Assembly: GCA_021495925.1 (NCBI GenBank)
Contig: JAKEKT010000010.1
Location: 186,001-250,000, forward strand
Length of the DNA stretch: 64,000 nt
Reading direction: 5' to 3'
Source: Diplodia intermedia
Lineage: Eukaryota > Ascomycota > Dothideomycetes > Botryosphaeriales > Botryosphaeriaceae
Shown here: piece after piece, positions 57,101 to 64,000 of the stretch
How the letters are laid out: each line of letters begins with the position of its first letter
Position numbering within the stretch: position 1 is the stretch's first letter
The notes under the pieces: generated by a model
What the model saw: the letters and a program-made list of their open reading frames with translations, nothing else
The model's database searches: none
Told to the model about the DNA's origin: nothing
Translations under genes and position numbers: made by a program

Positions 57101-59371
57101 AATGCCTGATGCTGATCCATCGGAAAGGCGGGCCAAACGACCGTTAGTTGTTGCAACTGGCCGATTCTGCTTTTCCATTACTATCTTGCGATAGTCGCAC
57201 CTTTGCTGGCCTACGTAGACTCTGCCTTGGTATAAGAATAGTCAATAAGCATGAAGCTCCTAGCTGAAGTCTTGTATCGATCAGATGTCCCAGAGCGGGC
57301 GCGATTAACAGGTTGAGTCAGGCGGGATGACAGAGCTCAATAGTACGGAGAAAAAGTCACAGGATGAAGAATGAACGAAAGGAGTAAGGCAGGAACAGAG
57401 ACCCCGCTTGAAGTAAGCCTTCTCTACGTGCCGCGGCCACTATTGTGGAGTGGCAATGCAGAGAAAAATGGCAACTTGAGCCGAGTTGGTAGTATGACCT
57501 CTCGTTCACCCACCTCATTATTGCCGGTTGTTCGAAGATGGCTTTCCAAAGGTAGCGACGGTACTCGAAGGGGTCGAATATGATAATACCCCTGCTCTAA
57601 TGTCTGATGGGCAGCTGAATGGTGATGAAGACCAGTGTTTCGCGCACGTTACCCACCACTAGTGTTCTACTTTCGGGCCTTTGCCGTATCCTCTGATTGT
57701 CCATAACATCGATCCCGGCGGCCATTTACTACACTTGGGTCCAAGTCGCATGGTGTTGAGATGGGGAGGATGGCGCTAAATTAGGCAAGGCTGCTAAGTG
57801 ACGACACGCGCAAGCGCCAAAGTTTAATCCTCGACGACGGTGGAGATAGGCGCTATGCCGCAACGAGGTGAGCCGGGGCGTGTTGGCCAGGGGTCGTGGG
57901 GGGCGTCAAGGTCACTTGTACCAACCAGGCTGGCAGTCGCATGTCAGTAATGCCGCATGGAAATCGCCGTCTGCGGAGTGCCAATGACTGCTGGAACGAC
58001 CACCATTTGGGGAGTAATAGCACGCTGGCGGTGGAAGCGAAAAATAGCAGGACTGGACTTTCTCACTTCTCCACTTATCATACATATCAGCACGATTAAC
58101 GTGGCTGAGTGTTTGCAACTCCCAGCATCTGGAACGGTCACGCACCCACCAGCGTGCAATCCATTCCATCCAGTTGCCCTCCGTTCATGCCTCAAGCCCG
58201 CGACCGAGACCCTGCCGAGCGTAGGCCAGAACAGGACTGTCTCGGTGGCAATCTTGCGCAGTGAGCAGACACCCGCCGGATCGATGCCCGCGAGCCGACT
58301 TCCGATCAAAGACAACCAGTTGGTTTTGTGCCTTGCATCAACCACGATCCATGTCAGTTCGGAGACTTCCTGAAGAGAGCCTTTGGCGCAGGAGTCTACG
58401 GCGATCGTTGGCTCGGGCAACCGCTGATCTGCTGATGCCAGACTAAAGCGCTCTCTGCTGCATGTATTCGACGATCGCCATCTCTCCCGTACAAGGGAAA
58501 CGCCGTGCTGCGCCGCAACCGTACGATTTGCGCGATCTGCTTGTCCCGGCGACGGATGAGGAAAACCGCTGCAAGAGCATTGTCCTCCCTCGGGCCCGTG
58601 ATGCTCGAGCGGGAGTACCCCCAAAGAGACCGAAAGCTTAAGCCCGACTCATGCGTCAGTGCACACCTGCACGTGGAGTGTGGAGTGCAGGACCGTTGCG
58701 CTTCTCCTCCAGTTTGGTGGCCGGCAACGGGATCCTCCCCGTTCGCCCACGGCACCATGATGGGAGCCCGCCACCTATGCCTTCGTATGCGTGCACGTAA
58801 AGCGCTTGCAATGGGTGGAGATGAGCGACAACTGTGTTTGGGAAAGGCTGGCGAGTGTGACCAAACACGTTCGTGAGGGTGAACAGAAGAGACAGGAGGT
58901 TCTGGCTTCAGGCTGCCGTCCTGATGATTTGGACAATTCTCGGCCCGAAAAGGGTAAAACTGAACCGCAAGCAATCGTGAAATGCGGCGTCGGCGCCGTC
59001 GTGCTTAGTCGCGAGACAAGCGAGATCTCTCCAAGAGGGTTCGCGCCGCGAAGTTTGGCGCACAGCGCCAAAAGTAAATCCTGCGTGCCGAAGAACGTCG
59101 CTTCGGATTTAAAATGCACTCCAAGATTGTACTGGACGAAGGTTGGAGCGTGAGAACAAGGGATGAATTGCACCAACTTAAAGTTTGATGTCTATACTTA
59201 CGTGCGTTTGGAGTCCAAAGGATCGGGGGTTCATCAGGGGCCACTGGAATCTGCAGGCTCAGAGCGGACCCTACGTCGTTTGGCAGTGACTGTTATGACA
59301 TTGGACTTCATGTCTTCAGCGCATGTAAGAGTAGGAAGGCATTAAAGCGAGAATGTGTGGTAGCAATAGTA
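51186..59371. other. About 8.2 kb without a supported gene
   Basis: This is the largest gap in the window. The left part (51.5-53 kb) is GC-rich, with a hexamer minisatellite. The rest is of mixed composition. Frames such as 53125..53952 (minus, 275 codons), 57944..58624 and 58396..58974 (minus) show no domain, and other open frames overlap them. I saw no transposon, tRNA or rRNA. It does not look strongly AT-rich, so heavy repeat-induced mutation is unlikely. Confidence 0.4.
51694..51771. repeat. Hexanucleotide minisatellite made of successive variant blocks
   Basis: Thirteen tandem 6-nt units: five ACGTCC (51694..51723), four ACGGCC (51724..51747), one ACGCCC (51748..51753) and three TCGCCC (51754..51771). 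The variants occur in ordered blocks, each differing from the last by one base. The repeat is in no supported gene. Confidence 0.95.
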
Positions 59372-60577
59372 CTAAAGCTTCAGCTTCTTGCTTAGATCAT
59401 CCCACCTGGCTGAGCGGAGGGGATCCAGCTTCTTGAGTTGAGACAGCCATTCGGTCATCTCCGCAGCGAGATGGGCGTCTTCTTGTCTAGCCGCCTTCAG
59501 TGCTGTCGCAGTCTCCAGCAGTGCCTGGTAGATCCACTTGCAGTCTTCTGCTCCGTCGAGCATTTCTCTGATGCTGTCGAGTTCCTCTTCCAAGTATCCG
59601 GCGCGCAATCCATCATCAACATCCAGAATGATACGTGCATGGCGGGGGCTGTTCTGGTCAAGAGTGGCTACGAGGAAGGCGTGATAAAACCACAATGACT
59701 GGTCGTAGGGGTCTGTGTACAAGGCCCCTTGAATGAGCTCGAGCTCTGACCTCATAAACTTCTGACGTGCCCCGCCGTCCGCATTGCGTTCATCCAGCAG
59801 ACGAGGGATCAGCTTGCTACGATTATGCCAGGCGGAAAAGTTGGACAGGTTGGTCTTGATCATCTTCGTAGTGTACTCGAACTCGGGCTCGACCATACTC
59901 GTACCCTTGCCGTCTTCAGCTGGAAGCTCTTCCAGATTCTTGACGACGAGTCTTCTATAGTTCCAGCCGTGGAAGTTGCGACTATCGCGGCTCAGCATCT
60001 TGCCGACCAGACCAAGCTCTTCCTGCCACAGGCGCCGGGCATAGCCGCTAGGCAACAGCTCGGTAGACTGCTGCAACAACCAGATCCTATGGTTCCATAT
60101 CCAGTAGCATTTCGGGAACTTCAAGATGAGGGGAACGAGGAAATGGAGGTCGTTCGTGATGTGGTCAAGGACCAGCTGCTGACCAGTGGAGAGTCCTTCT
60201 TCCGCCGACGTGGCAGAGTCGAGGGCGTCTTGGAAGATGTGCTCGAGAATCAAGCGACGGTGGTTCCAGACGGTGTAGTATTCGGGGTTCTGGGTGAGGA
60301 GCTTGGACACGAGGGCGAACGATTCGGTGGTGTATTGCCTCTCGTCAATCTGAGGGGGCTGGTCAGCCGCAGGCGCTACGGTAAGAGAGGTGCACAGCCC
60401 TTGCTTGCCTTCGCATTGACTTGAGAGACCAGCTCATTGTATTTCGCTATTTGTTCGAGCTCCTTCTGCTTTTGCTGCTCCGAGCGGTGCTGGAGGGACT
60501 GGGTGCGCGGGGCGCCGTGCTGCTTCTGTCAGGACGTGGAGCAAGGCAAAAGGGCAGGCACGACGCACGCTGGCCAT
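59372..60577 (-). CDS. BET4: Rab geranylgeranyltransferase (type II) alpha subunit
   Basis: Alpha subunit of the enzyme that prenylates Rab GTPases delivered by the escort protein. Minus-strand exons: 60577..60569, 60525..60409 and 60349..59372, giving 367 residues. The first exon is only 9 nt (Met-Ala-Ser), followed by a 43-nt intron. The second intron (59 nt) is best read as GC-AG, AAG|GCAAGC to CCTCAG, giving YNELVSQVNAK|IDERQYTTESF. Prenyltransferase alpha repeats are clear: NPEYYTVWNHRRLIL, PKCYWIWNHRIWLLQ, SRNFHGWNYRRLVV, LSNFSAWHNRSKLI and DQSLWFYHAFLV. There is no Ig-like or LRR extension as in plants and animals, as expected for fungi. The gene diverges from the APC/C activator gene. 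Confidence 0.93.
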
Positions 60578-61018
60578 CTCGACGGCGCGATCGCAGTGGT
60601 GGACAGAGAGAGAGGGCGGTTGTTGTTGCCTCGAGACACGGCGAGTCGGCGGGCCAGACGCTCCTTCTCCGACGCGTCGCTGCCCCACCGGCCACGACTT
60701 CGTCTCTGTCCCGCTCTCTTCTCGCTGGTTTCAGTCTGCGTCTCAACGCCCACCCAGAAATCCGCTGACAATACAGGTCCCGGCTTGAAGGCTCGCTCGA
60801 GGAGCCTAGCTACTGATATCATTATTCGACCTGGCTGCCTGATCGTTTCTTCCAGCCTTACCGTCAAGACGCCTTTGCCGCCTTGACTTCCCTCCGTTTT
60901 ACTTCCCAGCTTGAGCTCCGCATTTTGCCTACCATAGAGCTTTAGCTTACGTCCAACATTAGCGGCATCTAATCTACTACATCGGGTAGTCACTCAAATA
61001 TCGTTGCCCGTCTCCACC
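60578..61018. promoter_or_regulatory. Divergent promoter region of BET4 and the APC/C activator gene
   Basis: The flanking genes diverge across 441 bp. The BET4-proximal half is GC-rich and purine/pyrimidine-mixed; the half near the activator gene is AT-richer (TAGAGCTTTAGCTTACG). No specific meiotic element was identified with confidence. Confidence 0.35.
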
Positions 61019-64000
61019 ATGGAGCCCACGAAGGGACCACATAGGACCTTCATCCCGGGAATCGTAACGGACCCCGACTCGTCTTGGAGAAGATGCTATC
61101 GCAAGATGAAGCTGGGCAAGACACCTCTTTTGAGCCCCAAGACACCTCCTGCCCCGGGAAATGGAGTGAGGGTTGGCGGCTGTTCCACCCACTCTTCATC
61201 ACCTTCCGATTCGCTCACTAAAAGGGATCAACCCGCTCCTCTTGAGCATGGCGACTACTTCAGCTTTGACCCAGTCTCTGGCAAGTTGAAAACGAAATCG
61301 TCGGGGTCATTGGCGGAATCTGTGGATTTGACAAAGCGACCCATCCTGTCTCCGACAAGCAACTGTATGAGGCACACCTCTTGCGACTCCGAGAAGCTAA
61401 ACTTCCGCCCCCAATCCACCTCGTCAAAGAGCATCCAGTGCTTCAAAAAGTACTCTCGGGCCACAGGTAGAACTGAGCGAAGGCCAACTCCGCGCTTGCG
61501 TTACCGGATTTTGCACGAGAACGACGGCGTTTTCCTGACAAAATGGAACCGTGCCCAGGTGGATGGAATGGACGAGGTCGGAAGATGCATCCCGCCAACT
61601 CCTTCGCCATCGCCCCAACATGAAAGACGTGAGAGGGCTGGCAGTAGCAGCCATACCTTGGAAATGGATGCGGATGGTGATATTATCCTCCCAGACGCAG
61701 ATGCACCACGCCGATCTGGTCACCCTCAGCGTCGCTGGAGGACTTCGCCCCGAAGTTCCATGTCTATGGACATTGATCTCAAGTCTCCGGCCAATGCGTG
61801 CTTTCCAGGACCGGATGAGTATGACGTCGACGTGTCAACGCCACTTGTTCCAGCTTGCCCGGCAATCGAGCCGATTCCTCTTCCGGTGAGATATCAAGAA
61901 AAGGGTGCGCTCAATCCTCTTTCACTCAGCAGATGGGCTCCTGAGAATGAGTCGAGTCGCCGGGCCCAAGTTAACAGCAGGCAACTTGATCGATTTATTT
62001 TGCCGCGAAAGTCACCGACAAGTTCCCGGGAAAGTCTTCGTTTGAGCACACAACCTGCGAGCCTGTCAGATTTCGAAAAGGCAACACGCCAAAGGCACCC
62101 GGCATTTGACCCATTCAGCCGCCGTGTGCCGAGGAGTACTAGGGTTCAAGATGCATTTCAAGATCTACAGAGACAGAGCTCCGCTAATAGGAGTCGCTCA
62201 TCTCCCCTGAACTGGAACAACTCTTTGGCGCTGAGGCATGGCCCACGGCAAGTCAGTGATGGAGCCGTCTGGAACGTCGGAGGGTCAGGTGTTGTAAGCG
62301 ATAGCGTCTCCGGCATTCCCGACGGCCGAGGCGGCATGCTTACGAGTGGGACAAATGCACCCTTACATACCTCCATGTTCTTGACAGAAGGGGATCCTGT
62401 GAGCGAGCAAGAAGCCCATGAGAAGCGACTTGCCTTCGCTATGGGAATAGATCAGTCGAGTCGTATTCTCGGCTCATTTGAGGACCGTGCTGGTTCCAGT
62501 CCAACCACACCATCGAGACCATGCTGGACGGCCTCGAATCAGAAGAGTCCTGAGTGGGTTGATGGCGAGTGGATCAAACGAGGCTCTCTTACAAGCGGTC
62601 TTTCTCAGACACCACTCTTGCAATAGCACCATGCTGACAGCAGCAATAGGAACCCGAAAGAGCTTGAAGGAGAAGAAGCCTGTGCCAACGATTCCATTCA
62701 GATATGTTGCGCTTCTGTGCTTTTGCCTTTCTTACTAACAACTATATACAGTCCTCGATGCGCCTCAGCTCAGAGACGACTTCTACTGCTCAGTCCTTGC
62801 GTATTCCCATACTGCAAAATGCCTTGCTGTTGGTCTCGGAAGCAACGTCTACTTGTGGTCAGAAACACAGGGTGTGGGAACACCCGAGAGTATTAATGGC
62901 CCTTACAACTCACATGTGACGTCATTGTCTTTCTCGTCGGCAGAGGGTGGTCAGAGTATTCTCGCCATTGGCCGCCATGACGGATCTGTTGCTTTATGGA
63001 GTGTCTTCGATGAAGAGCCCCGTTTCAACGCCCAACAACCGCACCCGATTTCTTGTGTATCCTTCGGAACAAACATCACCAGACGATCCTCGATGCGAGA
63101 TCCGGCGATATTTGTTGACACTGAACAATTGTTGATCGGAGACGAAGTGGGAAACGTTTATTTCTTTTCCGTCGAATGGCCTGATAGCACGACCCGCGAT
63201 CTTTTCGATTGGCCTGGAGAGATGACACTTCTCGCAAGACTCACCGTTCACACCCAGCAAATCTGCGGTCTTGCTTGGTCGCCACAAGGTGAGTTCTTTG
63301 CCACAGGCGGCAACGATAACAACTGCTTTCTTTTCGAAACCAAACAAGTTCTTTCCGTTCTGCCGGCACACCAGGCCATGGACATCCGCCGTTCCGCTTC
63401 CGGCTCCCATAATTACACAGTCAGGCCCGGTGACGGCCCTGTTCCTTCCCTCGATTCCAACGTTGCCAAGCACAAGTGGACGTTGAATGCCGCCGTCAAG
63501 GCCATGGCTTTCTGCCCTTGGCAGCGCGGCCTTCTTGCCATCGGCGGTGGTTCCAATGACCGCTGTATTCACTTCTACCACACCTTCTCCGGTGCTTGCC
63601 TAGCTACGGTCGATTGCAGTGCACAGGTAACCAGCCTCATATGGAGCACCACACGTCGGGAAATCTGCGCCACCTTTGGATTTGCGCAGCCAGAGCACCA
63701 TTTCCGCATTGCCATCTTCAGCTGGCCAGCATGCGAGCAGCTCGTTGCCATCCCCTGGGCAGATGAGCATCGTGCCCTTTACGCCATCTCGTATCCAGGC
63801 GGCCCGAATGATGGCCATACCAAGGGTGAAGGCGGCACGTGGTGGAGCAGAACTCAGGTTGAGGGCTGCATCGTCGTTGCAACAAGCGATTCAAGCATCA
63901 AATTTCATGAGGTATGGAGCGAGGAGAGGAGAAGGCCCAGACGCGTGGTGGGTGGCCTGGGTGGCAGCGAAATCCTGGGCGAACTGCATGGAATGGAGAG
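61019..64000 (+). CDS. Cdc20/Fizzy-family APC/C activator, probably meiotic (Ama1/Mfr1-like), 3' end outside window
   Basis: Exon 1 (61019..62597) encodes a Ser/Pro-rich, disordered N-terminal part with a C-box-like motif near residue 322 (RQLDRFILPRKSPTSSRES), the APC/C contact. From 62750 the frame is open to the right edge and encodes WD40 blades: VLDAPQLRDDFYCSVLAYS, CLAVGLGSNVYLW, ICGLAWSPQGEFFATGGNDN and LLAIGGGSNDRCIHFY. These are Fizzy marks, but diverged from Cdc20 and Cdh1, as in meiosis-specific members. The join is unusual. A 61-nt exon (62641..62701) encodes KEKKPVPTIPFR, the usual text before VLDAP, but its downstream intron (62702..62749) must start AT and end AC. Skipping it (62598..62751, GT-AG) also keeps frame. 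The C-terminal IR tail lies outside. Confidence 0.85.

Noticed and set aside
62752..62919. Plus-strand frame beginning SSMRLSSETTSTAQ after splicing with GT at 62706
   Set aside because: It uses an ordinary GT donor but throws the WD40 propeller out of frame, losing VLDAPQLRDDFY.
1..64000. Search for CRISPR arrays, transposons, tRNA and rRNA genes, biosynthetic cluster
   Set aside because: No spaced direct repeats, transposase or reverse-transcriptase frames, tRNA box B motifs in proper context, or co-oriented biosynthetic enzymes were seen by eye. A tRNAscan, RepeatMasker and antiSMASH run would settle this.

Overview
This window is nuclear DNA from a filamentous ascomycete (Pezizomycotina; the gene complement would suit a dothideomycete, but I cannot fix the class from sequence alone). 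Reasons: almost every gene is broken by short introns (about 43-110 nt, one of 170 nt) with fungal donor, CTNAC branch and AG acceptor signals. The protein set includes a nuclear-encoded 78-kDa complex I subunit, a Sey1 GTPase, PEX16, a Raf1/DIM-9-like WD40 protein and a septation-type protein. Genes lie on both strands with no operons, phage, CRISPR or insertion elements, and I recognised no tRNA or rRNA gene.

Layout. 0-5 kb: the 5' part of a Sly41-like nucleotide-sugar/triose-phosphate-type transporter (minus, cut by the window edge), divergent from a secreted alpha/beta hydrolase. 5-15.5 kb: three plus-strand housekeeping genes in tandem: a PUF RNA-binding protein, Sey1 (ER fusion) and the complex I 78-kDa subunit. 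16.4-20.7 kb: a large WD40 protein with SANT-like and cysteine-rich regions (minus). 21.3-25 kb: PEX16 (minus) divergent from an HD-domain phosphohydrolase, then a small membrane protein. 25-27.3 kb is poor in genes, with one doubtful minus-strand ORF. 27.3-30.5 kb: the mitochondrial dicarboxylate carrier divergent from mitochondrial phenylalanyl-tRNA synthetase. 31.5-39.2 kb: an aldehyde dehydrogenase, a small NTF2-like protein and a secreted cysteine-containing protein (all minus), widely spaced. 42.4-51.2 kb: a very long coiled-coil protein (plus) and a septation-type protein (minus). 51.2-59.4 kb: about 8 kb with no gene I can support, holding a striking hexamer minisatellite. 59.4-64 kb: the Rab geranylgeranyltransferase alpha subunit (minus) divergent from a Cdc20/Fizzy-family, probably meiotic, APC/C activator cut by the right edge.

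The genes do not form a pathway cluster; this is an ordinary housekeeping chromosome arm. Several encode mitochondrial or endomembrane functions (complex I, Dic1, mitochondrial PheRS; Sey1, Pex16, Bet4, the Sly41-like transporter). The most interesting content is in gene structure: a 5-nt microexon in the dicarboxylate carrier, a GC-AG intron in bet4, a non-canonical (AT-AC or damaged) splice site in the putative meiotic APC/C activator, a 4-nt alternative acceptor in the septation-type gene, and length-3n introns in two genes. No element looked like a wholly new system. All splice models come from reading frame, splice signals and family knowledge, not from transcript data.
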